NCBI GenBank assembly: GCA_003024985.2
Contig: PXIH01S0004681.1
Reading direction: 5' to 3' (one strand)
Length of the DNA: 10,733 bases
DNA from: Euperipatoides rowelli
Taxonomy: Eukaryota; Onychophora; Udeonychophora; Euonychophora; Peripatopsidae
This document shows, one piece after another, positions 1 to 7,120 of this stretch (positions are counted from its first letter, which is position 1; every line of letters starts with the position of its first letter). The translations under genes and the position numbers were made by a program. The notes beneath the pieces were generated by a model. That model searched no databases and was not told where the DNA came from. It saw only the letters and a program-made list of their open reading frames with translations.

Positions 1-187
1 GATTTATTTTTGAAAGATAATATTTTTTTTAATAGTTTGGTGTAAAAGTCTTGTGACTTATCGCCTTTTTTTTGTTCTCTCGTCTAACTCTAACTTCCAT
101 ACAATAGCTATTATAAATTATTAATTTGATTTTAAAGTACCTGTACTAAAAGTTTTGAATAAACCAAAAGATAAATGTAATATTTTT

Positions 188-205
188 ATATATACCGGTA
201 TATAT
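188..205. repeat. 18-bp perfect palindrome
   Basis: The sequence ATATATACCGGTATATAT is its own reverse complement, centred on ACCGGT within an A/T tract. It could extrude as a cruciform or be a chance product of alternating TA. No function can be assigned. Confidence 0.8.
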
Positions 206-630
206 TTTTAAAAATGGTTGTTTAAATTAAAATAATTACTGCAGGACCCCTCCCTTCCTCTATCCTGGAATTGTGGATTTTGTAATGTTTTCTCTTTTCC
301 TTAAACAGCTTTCAATGAGGTTTTGTGAAAATCAGGACTTCTTATTTTGACATATTCCAATTATCAGCAGTCATTTATCAGAAATACGGTACTGTATATT
401 GAGGAATTTGCAACAAATGTTGAAAACAACATTACTTCTTTTCTGATTAAATTCCAATCCAAAGAATAATTCATCTAACCACTTTTCTTTGAATTACTTG
501 CATTATATGTTTTTCTTCAAAGTTCTCAGTTGTTATCATTATTCTTTCTTCTCTTTGTTAAATCACAATTAATTGAAGTTCAAGATTATCTAATAATTAG
601 TAGGAAATAAAAATCACATGGTTTATCAGC

Positions 631-646
631 AAAAAAAAAAAAAAAA
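631..646 (+). repeat. A16 homopolymer
   Basis: A run of 16 A residues, with no retroposon body or target-site duplication that I could recognise next to it. A second A16 run lies at 5850-5865. Confidence 0.9.
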
Positions 647-923
647 GGTAGTTTTAAACAAATCTCAAGAAAAAGAAGCTTTCTTACTAAATCTAGTAGT
701 ATTTTATTTTAGAAAATAAGATATTTGGCAGTTTTTAAATACAAATTTAGCAAATGACTTGACATACGTTCTTAAACTGCAAAAATGAGATTATAATAGA
801 GTTAGTAAATTTATTTATTTCGTTTTTCTAAGCATATTAAGCTTTTAAACACTAAATGTACTGTACACGTGTTACATTATCTAAATCTACAACTGGCCTA
901 TAAAGAAAGAAAAAACAACAAAC

Positions 924-946
924 AATAAATAAATAAATAAATAAAC
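924..946 (+). repeat. (AAAT)n microsatellite
   Basis: About five and a half copies of AAAT/AATA in tandem. It follows an A-rich 18-mer at 902-919 that recurs exactly at 8693-8710. Confidence 0.9.
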
Positions 947-977
947 ACTATTTCAAAGACTGCAATATACAACTATC

Positions 978-1280
978 TCATATTACAAAAGTCTGATTTT
1001 TATAATAGATGTTTAATTTTTTTTTGTATCCAACCTCCAATTTTATCTTCATAATTCCACCGCACCGGTTGACCATTATTGTTCTATTCTCTATAAAACA
1101 ATTCTTAATATTAGTTTTGTAGCCATTAATTTGCAGCTTTTGTCCATTTCCCATAGTGTATATAGCATTTGATACCTTATAAAGTCCATTATAACCATAC
1201 AATCTCAAATGTTTATGCATAAAAAACACATCATTTACAATATTATAATCCTTTGTACATAGAGGTGTTAAGATTATCAA
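978..1280 (-). CDS. Doubtful 100-codon open frame, unidentified
   Basis: This is the longest open frame in the left part of the window. It has no ATG at its start; the first ATG is at 1218-1220, leaving about 80 codons. The product would be rich in Lys, Asn, Ile and Tyr, as expected from AT-rich DNA, with no motif, signal peptide or membrane segment that I recognise. An acceptor-like ATTACAG precedes the frame at about 1297-1303 on the minus strand, so it could be a last exon. Chance is the more likely explanation, given the local base composition. Confidence 0.12.
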   Translation of the reverse strand: MIILTPLCTKDYNIVNDVFFMHKHLRLYGYNGLYKVSNAIYTMGNGQKLQINGYKTNIKNCFIENRTIMVNRCGGIMKIKLEVGYKKKLNIYYKNQTFVI

Positions 1281-1597
1281 CCTTGATAGTCTATCGTCTG
1301 TAATTCAATTTTTTATATCCATATAATAACTTTGTCATTTTCCTATTTGGCAAAGCTTATTTAAAAAAAAAATGTTTCTTTTTTAATTCTAAATTTGAAA
1401 TTTTTTTCACTTAACGACCATGTTTAAAAATAGACAAGCCAGTAAAAAAAAAAGTAGCCTACTTGTCTCGGACGACCAGACGAGTTAATTTTTTTTAGCC
1501 TTTTATTTGGATTTCTGCTCATCAGTCATCCAATTTCTTGAAGCCTAACTTCCATGTATGCCTTTAGATTGTTCCCTTTGTGGATAAGCATCTAGGG
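1281..1597. other. AT-rich non-coding stretch
   Basis: No open frame of note and no recognised repeat. Several A/T runs are present, and one TAGCCTAC word occurs near 1455. Confidence 0.6.
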
Positions 1598-1690
1598 CAG
1601 TGTTTCCTACCCTTTTTTTTACATGGAGGAAACCCTAAATTTTTTTTTCATATCCTGATGAACCCCCTACATATGAAAACATATTGAGGA
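1598..1690 (+). mobile_element. Possible hAT-type transposon end (fragment)
   Basis: The stretch begins CAGTGTTTCCTACCC, which resembles the CAGTG-type terminal inverted repeats of hAT transposons such as Charlie-like families. It continues with T-rich DNA and repeated GGAAACCC and GAACCCCC words, a composition I associate with such ends. The expected opposite end, ending in AAACACTG, was not found before the LTR at 2019-2263, so only one end may survive. The assignment rests on the terminal motif and is tentative. Confidence 0.35.
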
Positions 1691-1860
1691 ATCAGGACAG
1701 GAAAATTTGATTACCGTACTGATAAATTTTGACAAGAAAATATATTATTGTAAAGAGCTGCTACATTCTGTATGAGTGTACAACTGTACATACAGTATAC
1801 CATATCTGAGCATTATTAACATATCTGAATATTATAACATGTCTGAATTCACCTTTTAAT

Positions 1861-1980
1861 CTAACTTTTATCACAGTGTGTCAGTCAGGATTCCTTTGTT
1901 TTAATTTAGTTTGTATTGTACTGAATATTGATCTTTAACCTACTTATATCACAGTGTGTCATATCAGGATTCCTTTGTGT
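1861..1980 (+). repeat. Two-copy tandem duplication, ~78-bp period
   Basis: TCACAGTGTGTC occurs at 1871-1882 and 1949-1960, and CAGGATTCCTTTGT at 1886-1899 and 1965-1978. The offsets are 78 and 79 bp. Both copies are followed by ATTGTA/TTGTATT-like sequence, so the repeat runs on towards 2010 in degenerate form. It lies immediately beyond the likely outer end of the retrotransposon LTR. Whether it belongs to the LTR or to the flanking DNA cannot be decided from one copy. Confidence 0.75.
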
Positions 1981-2148
1981 ATATTGTATTGATAAATGTT
2001 TGTATTGTTGTATTTGTCTGTTTACGTTAAGAAACTAACTTAGACTAATCAACAAATAAATGGTAGTTTATTCACTACTACTAAAACTGATTTATTTTAA
2101 TACTAAATCGATACTGGGCACTTATTGAGTCCATGGTGATAATAATAA

Positions 2149-2156
2149 CTTTTATA
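2149..2156 (-). promoter_or_regulatory. LTR TATA box candidate
   Basis: TATAAAAG on the minus strand, about 107 bases into the putative LTR and about 55 bases upstream of the AATAAA at 2096-2091. This is the usual order of U3 promoter and R polyadenylation signal. The AT-rich setting lowers its weight. Confidence 0.4.
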
Positions 2157-2230
2157 ATAATATACAAAAAGAACTATTGTTCTAATAAGTCACTGAGTAT
2201 TACTTCGTGACAAAGACATGTTGTGCATTC

Positions 2231-2253
2231 TGGTCTCATTATGTTAGAGACCA
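2231..2253. repeat. 7-bp stem, 9-nt loop near the LTR start
   Basis: TGGTCTC (2231-2237) and GAGACCA (2247-2253) are perfect reverse complements separated by 9 bases. The hairpin sits 10 bases inside the predicted LTR terminus. Confidence 0.7.
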
Positions 2254-2263
2254 GTACACTACA

Positions 2264-2600
2264 TTACTCCCTTCTCTTAAGAGGATCTGAAGCGGGCTGG
2301 CGGTCTTCTAGCTCTTTGTGGATAGCATCTTTGAGCTGGACAGGAGATTCTGCCAAGTTGCCTGGGGTCTGAATGGTTTCAGGCTCTGCGACTGTGGTTG
2401 TTGGGATGACAAGTGAAATCCTCAAGTGGTTCTGGTGCCGCTCCCTCTTTTAAAATGAAGGCCGAAGCTGGTTGATGTTCCTTTTTCCAAATTTCCCATC
2501 CTGAAATTCAAGCAGGTATGTCAGTGGCCTGTACTTTTTGTGACCTTTTGCTTGAGTCCAGCAATCAGTGTTTCTTTTGTTAAAAACTTTGGTTAGTACT
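2264..2600 (-). pseudogene. pol: gypsy integrase C-terminal domain and tail
   Basis: After a frameshift near 2600 the minus-strand frame reads FSVGQRVLTKVFN, then YRPLTYLLEFQDGKFGKRNI and INQLRPS. This is the small beta-barrel, chromodomain-like end typical of Ty3/gypsy integrases, which binds DNA or chromatin. A TAA at 2450-2452 interrupts it after RPSF. The same frame then stays open for about 60 Glu-, Pro- and Gln-rich codons up to a TAA at 2264-2266, next to the LTR. The tail may be the authentic end of pol, read before the internal stop arose. Confidence 0.8.
2267..2278 (-). promoter_or_regulatory. Polypurine tract (plus-strand primer site)
   Basis: The minus strand reads AAGAGAAGGGAG, an unbroken 12-purine run ending just before the pol stop TAA (2266-2264) and the LTR start. 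Its position matches the polypurine tract that primes second-strand DNA synthesis in LTR retrotransposons. The tract overlaps the end of pol. Confidence 0.7.
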
Positions 2601-3256
2601 CTTTGGCCTACAGAAAAGATATTGGTTTAACACTAGAATTGGATTTATATGGGAATGGTTTGGGGAGGGAAGTTTAATCAAGTGTAATCTGTTGTGTAAG
2701 GTGCGTTCTAGGAAAAGTTCAGTAGAATATTTTTTGGTGAAGGTGTGCGGAGTGGAATGATACGCAAACAAGAGTTCATTTATTTTGAGTGTTAGAAGTT
2801 GTTTTTCATTAAAGGTTCTTAGGAATCGCTTTAGAATTTGTACAAAGCGCTCTGCCTGACAATTGGACGAGGGGTGATAGGGTGCGGAATGAGTGTGATG
2901 GGTACCCCTGTTTTTACAATAAGTTTCAAATTTAGAGGAAACAAATTGGTTACCATTGTCCGTGACTAATTGTAATGGGTAGCCATAATGTGTAAAGATC
3001 CCCTCTATTTAATTACAGTGCTGATTGTAGGCTATATGCATTGTTCATGATGCAAATTTCTGGCCACTTTGAAAATGCATCTACTATGACCAGGAACATA
3101 TATATGTCCCAGATACGGTCTAGCAAAGTCTAGATTTATCCGTTCCCAAGGCTTATCTGGCCTAACCCATGGATGTAGGGGCACTTTGGGTGGATCCTTT
3201 GCTTGTAGTGCCCATTGCTTGCAATTCTCTCTATGTCTTGGTCTAATTGAGGCCAC
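2580..3256 (-). pseudogene. pol: gypsy integrase catalytic core (DD35E), broken
   Basis: Integrase inserts the element cDNA into host DNA. The three metal-binding acidic residues are still encoded: Asp in RINLDFA (codon 3128-3130), Asp in LVTDNGNQF (2958-2960) and Glu in CQAERFVQ (2850-2852). The last two share a frame and are separated by exactly 35 residues, the family spacing. Frameshifts separate the first Asp from the rest, one near 3115 (before VIVDAFSKWPEI) and one near 3012, where a TAA also lies. From about 3008 to 2580 the frame is open for roughly 140 codons, the longest unbroken piece of pol. HPSSNCQAE has Cys where the family usually has Gly. Confidence 0.93.
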
Positions 3257-3540
3257 CAGAAGAGACTGCGTGCCATTTTCATCTTACTATGCCTGTATGT
3301 TGATGATGTAGTTCCTTTAACAGAATTGTTCTCAAGCAGGTTGGAATTAGGACTCGTAGACCACAGAGTAAACAGCTATCCTGATGTGAAATTTCAACAG
3401 ATTTAGATTTGAAGAGAACTAAGCCTGGAGGGACTGACTGAGGCCATCCAATTTTGGAGAATTTGAGAACCTGTGAGAGGGTAGGGTCAGTTGCCATATT
3501 TGCAGCAATATCCTGGTAATATAGTGGAAATGCTTCTACC
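3180..3540 (-). pseudogene. pol: gypsy linker and integrase HHCC zinc finger, broken
   Basis: The open frame 3497-3279 encodes the linker after RNase H (CLLCGLRVLIPTCLR) and the two His of the N-terminal zinc finger in LKELHHQHTGIVR. A TGA at 3281-3279 and a frameshift follow. The next block reads SLFWWPQLDQDIER, then shifts frame again to ENCKQWALQAKDPP. The second zinc Cys of the usual CxxC is Trp here (TGG for TGC), so this copy would not hold zinc normally. A TAG at 3542-3540 marks the upstream border of the open stretch. Confidence 0.88.
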
Positions 3541-3599
3541 TAGTTAATGAGGAACACATCTTCCGGAATTTCTTCAGGAGAAATTTCTTTAGTTGGGCA

Positions 3600-3990
3600 T
3601 GGAGAATGAGAAAGTGCATCTGTATTTGAATTGGCTTTTGAAGGTCGAAATTTAATTTCGTAACTGTAAGCCGCTAGAATGAGGGACAAGCGTTACAGTC
3701 AAGCTGCCGCTACTACTGGCACTTGCTTGCATGCACCGAAAATATGTGTAAGTGGCTTATGGTTAGTGAAGAGGGTGAATTTTCTGCCAAATATTGGTGA
3801 AATTTCTTTACTGCATAGATGATTGCTAATCTAGCTGTGAATAGTTTTTTCAGCTAGAGTTTTAAGGTACGTGACACAAAGGCTATAGGACGTTGAGTTC
3901 ATCTGGACAGATGTGAGATATTACAGCACCCAGGCCTACTGGAGAGGCATCTGCAGCAAGGGTTAATGGAAGCTTAGGGTTATAATGTAT
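3600..3990 (-). pseudogene. pol: gypsy RNase H domain, broken
   Basis: RNase H degrades the RNA strand of the RNA:DNA hybrid during reverse transcription. The start is clear: LTLAADASPVGLGAVISH, with the first catalytic Asp in ADAS. A frameshift near 3900 is followed by RPIAFVSRTLKL, a TAG at 3856-3854, then LAIIYAVKKFHQYL. The segment between these blocks is shorter than usual and the expected catalytic Glu region is gone. After another frameshift near 3790 comes KFTLFTNHKPLTHIFGA, where the common TDHKPL has Asn for Asp. TGA and TAA codons at 3701-3699 and 3695-3693 precede YSYEIKFRPSKANSNTDAL, the domain's end. Confidence 0.92.
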
Positions 3991-4347
3991 AAGTACATCT
4001 GAAGAGGATACAGCTTCTTTAACTTTTGAGAAGGCCTGTTGTGCTTCCTTGTTCCAACACCAATTTGAGTTTTTGCAGAGAANANTATTTAAGGNNGCTA
4101 AGGAAGTGGCTAAATTTGGCAAAAACTTCCTGTAATAGCTAATTAATCCCAAAAATGATCTNAGCTGGTCAGCATTTTTAGGTTCAGGANCCGATAACAG
4201 AGATTTNATTTTTTCCTGTGATGGGTGGAGACCTGAACTATCAATTTTATGTCCTAAATATGTGACTTCCTTTTTTAGAAATTCACACTTGTTAAGATGG
4301 ATAGGCCTACCAGCATTTTGTAGCCTCTGTAAAACTGCATACAGCAG
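3960..4347 (-). pseudogene. pol: gypsy reverse transcriptase C-terminal part, truncated
   Basis: The minus-strand frame encodes LQRLQNAGR, HLNKCEFLKKEVTYLGHKI, then LRSFLGLISYYRKFLPNLAT and the connection to RNase H. These are the conserved blocks that follow the polymerase palm in Ty3/gypsy. The YxDD active-site box should lie about 20-30 residues further upstream but is absent, because homology ends at about 4347, just before a TAA (4350-4348). This piece has no internal stop of its own. It carries seven isolated N bases (4083, 4085, 4095, 4096, 4162, 4190, 4207). Confidence 0.95.
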
Positions 4348-4352
4348 TTATA

Positions 4353-4383
4353 TAGTGGGATAGTAGGTGCTACTATCCCACTA
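4353..4383. repeat. Perfect inverted repeat, 14-bp arms, 3-nt centre
   Basis: TAGTGGGATAGTAG (4353-4366), spacer GTG, CTACTATCCCACTA (4370-4383). The arms match at every base. The palindrome begins five bases beyond the last recognisable RT codons and marks the border between the minus-strand gypsy fragment and the unrelated sequence to its right. It may be a transposon end, a Helitron-like terminal hairpin (a CTGA follows 9 bases later, but the next base is G, not T) or a scar of inverted-repeat recombination. Confidence 0.95.
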
Positions 4384-4671
4384 GAGAGGAAACTGAGAGA
4401 ATTTTACCATCCAACCCATAAATGGTGAGATAGATTATCCCAAGTAAGACTCAACCAAAGAATAACTCTCAATCAAGTTTTGCGGCCTTCACTTCAGATT
4501 ATCATTTAAGAAGACCTATCGGTTCCATACTATTACTCTAATCCGATAACAATCCCAGCCATTACAGGTGTGTCATTGTTTTTACTCCAGTCAAACTAGT
4601 TGTCAGCCTACTCACTCAGATCAAACTGGCACTCGTTGTTCACATCTTGCTGAAGAGGACCGGAACTTGAC
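4384..4671 (+). other. Less AT-rich stretch, possible 5' leader
   Basis: No open frame of note. Base composition is more even than in the surrounding DNA, and the stretch runs up to the ATG at 4672. It could be the 5' untranslated leader of the short frame that follows, or the inner part of a second retroelement. I recognise no LTR terminus or primer-binding site. Confidence 0.3.
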
Positions 4672-4761
4672 ATGTCGGCTAAGACCCTGAATGAAAATGT
4701 CAACATGGATGGTGAAAATAGTGGAACCATGCTCAATCCCGGTATTCAAACGTGTGGTTAA
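4672..4761 (+). CDS. Short open frame, possible first coding exon
   Basis: An ATG with a purine at -3 opens a 29-codon frame encoding MSAKTLNENVNMDGENSGTM and nine further residues before TAA. The composition (Asn, Glu, Gly, Ser) is protein-like and unlike the K/I/F/Y-rich chance frames nearby. Three GT dinucleotides near its end could be splice donors. One (GT at 4752-4753) would be phase-compatible with an acceptor-like CTGCAG at 4905-4910 before the protease-like frame. No domain is recognised. It could be the start of a gag-like or host protein, or chance. Confidence 0.3.
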   Translation: MSAKTLNENVNMDGENSGTMLNPGIQTCG

Positions 4762-4896
4762 TGTATTTTTTTTTAAAACAAAACTGCTTAAATTACCCTA
4801 TTAGCTTTAAGGGGGCACACCTCTATAAATGTGCATTTCTTACCTGATTGATAAAAGCTCTGATCTTACTTGCATTTCCTTGGATATTTATTATAA

Positions 4897-5373
4897 ACTA
4901 AACCTGCAGTTGTTGATAATAGTGCAATAATTGCAAATCGGGTCTGTGGTGCTACGTCGACATTAGGGAAATGTAGGATGGATTTAACTATAGGTTATGT
5001 GACTAGGCCTATTAATCATGTTGTCCATGTTCTACCAGGTCACTTTGATTATATTTTGCTGGGCAAAGATATGATGAAGGAATATCATTTACAAGTTAAC
5101 CTTACTAATTTGGATATTTATCAATTTGTCAAGAGATTGCCAAAATACCTTGAAGCAAATAACAATTCTATATCTAATATTCTGACCTTTCTTATAAAAA
5201 TAGCAATGTTCTTAATTATGAAAAAAACCTTGGAATCTTCAACTATCCAATATACAGTATTCATAAATCTACATTTTTATGAAATTAGACAAATGAGATT
5301 AAAAAGTAGAAAGGAAAAAAACTGGATCAACTTTGATTTTGTGAGCATTCAATCTACATACATTATTTTTTAA
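4897..5373 (+). pseudogene. Retropepsin-like aspartic protease C-terminal half
   Basis: The frame is open from 4897 to the TAA at 5371-5373; the first ATG is at 4978. The N-terminal ~60 residues fit the second half of a retroviral-type aspartic protease: a flap-region block GATSTLGKCRMDLTIGYVTR, then HFDYILLGKDMMKEYHL, whose ILLG resembles the conserved I/L-L-G turn after the flap, and VNLTNLDIY. The catalytic DTG/DSG loop should lie upstream but is found in no frame between 4760 and 4900, so this piece alone cannot be active. The last ~70 residues are Lys/Ile/Asn-rich and probably fortuitous. It lies on the opposite strand to the gypsy pol, so it is not that copy's protease in place. It may be a second retroelement fragment or an exon of a captured gene. 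Confidence 0.5.
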
Positions 5374-6755
5374 AAAGTGCGGATTTGCACCATGTAAAAT
5401 ACAGATTTTCAGTAACATTGTATTTTTATGTTACAATTTTATAACAGAAAGCATTTCTTCTTGATCTAGTACTCTACAATGGTGAATTGAAAATAGGGTG
5501 GGGGTGGTAATCTTTTCTCCTACCAAAATTGATGACACTACTACTTTTAAAATGTGAGAAAAAGATTAGAGACATCATACTCTCCCCTTCTATGTTTTTT
5601 AACAGTGTAAAAATTTACAATCCAAAAAGAACTATTCACAGTAAGCAATAGAAAAAGTAGGCTATATAAGTGAGTTAGCCAACTTCATATTTTATAAGTT
5701 ATGAACATAACTTCTCTGAAAATAAATGTTTATTTGAAATTAGATTTATCCAAATCCTATTATTCATGAGAAAAACTATGACGTCTTCTGGGTCGGCATT
5801 TACAGGCAATTTAAATTCAATGTCTTAAGTATTTATTTCGCAATTCCAGAAAAAAAAAAAAAAAACTTGAAAAACTGATAGTTTCTTTGTGTTCTCTAAA
5901 ACTCCAAATGAAAAAAGTTAAGTCTGCCTTAATCACATAATTTTACAATCCATATATACTAAAGTTTCAATATACATATCATACCCAGTGAAAACATTCT
6001 GGATATGTTCAATAGATATGCTAAACGTAGGCCTACTAATTTAAAAAGGCTGAAAACTTCTCATTATTAATCTTCCAGACATGGGCAAATTTTCTATTTT
6101 TCTGTTCAAAAACACGGATAGGTTTTATTTCTTATTTTGAATTGTCATCAGATATAAGATTGATTAAACACAATAAAAGTATTGAAAAGTATCAAAATAA
6201 CTCAAAATTTATTCATTACTTAACGTCTATTTTACTTGAAACACGCTCATCACGTTTATATATTTTTTGGTTTGCATGTTATTTCATAAAGAACAGATGC
6301 AATTCAGCATAATCTAACATGCTATCGTATTATTTATAATCGCAAATCAGTTTAGACTTTAGCAATTCTTCACCTTTTTTTATTTTTCCTTTACAATTTT
6401 TAACATTGAAAATTGTGATATTAGTAGCATGAATTCATTGGATGAATTATGTCTTATGTTGTTTCAATATATCGTAAAACATTTGTTAGGGTAAATAAAG
6501 TGCCCACTGTTACATACATCATAAACTAAATGAAACGCAATAATAGGTAGGATGTTTAGTGGAAATTGACAAAAATGGAAAAATGTGATTTCCACGTTCA
6601 CTGCTGGAAGGTTAATATCCATTGATAGGAAATCATTATTGCCATTTATAAAATGTATGATTAGCAATTTAGCATACTAAAGAAAGTGATGGCAGTAGGG
6701 TGTGGTAAGACTCGAGATCTTTTCCATTAATATTATTTCTGGTCAAAAGCCTATA
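5374..6755. other. AT-rich non-coding stretch
   Basis: No supportable gene. The only frame of some length, on the minus strand near 6464-6667, is short and has no recognisable motif. The stretch contains an A16 run (5850-5865) and TAGGCCTA-type words near 5657 and 6028. Confidence 0.65.
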
Positions 6756-6966
6756 TCTGCCCACCAATATGGTTGACGGAAGTAAGTTGAAATTATCTAA
6801 ATTGATGCTCAGCAAAAGATTATTTCACATCTAGATTATCCTAGGGTCAGGGTAACGGTAAGGTTAGGATTGTAAAGAAAAAATCGTCGAGTGAAAATAC
6901 TAATTCCAAACGCTACTATGCTTTAGTTTCGCTCGACTCCTAATGTTAATTTTGTTGGTGGGCAAA
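6756..6966. mobile_element. MITE-like element with ~12-bp terminal inverted repeats
   Basis: TCTGCCCACCAA at 6756-6767 and TTGGTGGGCAAA at 6955-6966 are inverted copies with 11 of 12 bases matching. Each is flanked by TA (6754-6755 and 6967-6968), as expected for a TA-inserting non-autonomous DNA transposon such as Tc1/mariner types. At 211 bp it has no coding capacity. Inside are a G-rich telomere-like tract (6843-6868) and a hairpin with arms at 6886-6896 and 6927-6937, 10 of 11 bases paired. The superfamily is not certain. Confidence 0.55.
6843..6868 (+). repeat. Degenerate telomere-like G-rich tract
   Basis: The tract is a series of AGGGTC, AGGGTA, CGGTAA and GGTTAGG words, reminiscent of decayed TTAGGG repeats. 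It lies inside the MITE-like element, so it is more likely part of that element than a relic of a chromosome end. Confidence 0.4.
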
Positions 6967-7120
6967 TAATGGATCCTTACCTTATTTCCTTTAATTTAAA
7001 AGATATTGGATCCAACCTATCCCTGATTGTATTTTTTTCTTGTTACTTTCAAATTTAATCATGTTGCATAATTTAATGAACAATTGTTTATTGTACTCAT
7101 TTTGACATTATTTCTTTCAG

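Larger units (their letters stand above)
1..977. other. AT-rich non-coding stretch
   Basis: I see no gene here. The sequence is strongly AT-rich, with frequent stops in all frames. A splice-acceptor-like site (pyrimidine tract ending in AAACAG at 303-308) is followed by only 13 open codons, so I do not call an exon. Simple repeats and one palindrome are listed separately. Confidence 0.7.
2019..2263 (-). repeat. Putative 3' LTR of the gypsy element
   Basis: On the minus strand, a TG-starting sequence (TGTAGTGTACTGG) begins three bases after the purine-rich tract and directly after the last pol stop, where a 3' LTR should begin. It contains TATAAAAG at 2156-2149 and AATAAA at 2096-2091 and 2072-2067, as expected for a promoter and polyadenylation signals. 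The outer end is a guess: a ...AAACA end at 2019 would give 245 bp, but no second LTR is in the window to fix it. Confidence 0.6.
2019..4347 (-). mobile_element. Truncated, decayed Ty3/gypsy retrotransposon
   Basis: On the minus strand the order is RT end, RNase H, integrase, polypurine tract and LTR, the order that distinguishes Ty3/gypsy from Ty1/copia. The 5' part (5' LTR, gag, protease, and RT fingers and palm with the YxDD box) is absent. Homology stops at about 4347, next to a perfect palindrome. I count about a dozen stops and frameshifts along pol, so the copy is old and cannot encode a protein. The element is identified with confidence; the family and the outer LTR end are not. Confidence 0.93.

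Noticed and set aside
303-350. Acceptor-like TTAAACAG with a short open frame
   Set aside because: Only 13 codons before a stop, and no partner exon.
902-919. Exact 18-mer shared with 8693-8710
   Set aside because: The word is nearly all A with a few G and C, so a chance match in this composition is likely. The flanks do not match.
4353-4396. Helitron 3' end (hairpin followed by CTGA)
   Set aside because: The spacing is plausible, but the base after CTGA is G instead of the usual T, no 5' TC end was found, and there are no Rep/helicase remains.
6464-6667. 67-codon minus-strand open frame
   Set aside because: Hydrophobic chance composition, no motif and no supporting context.
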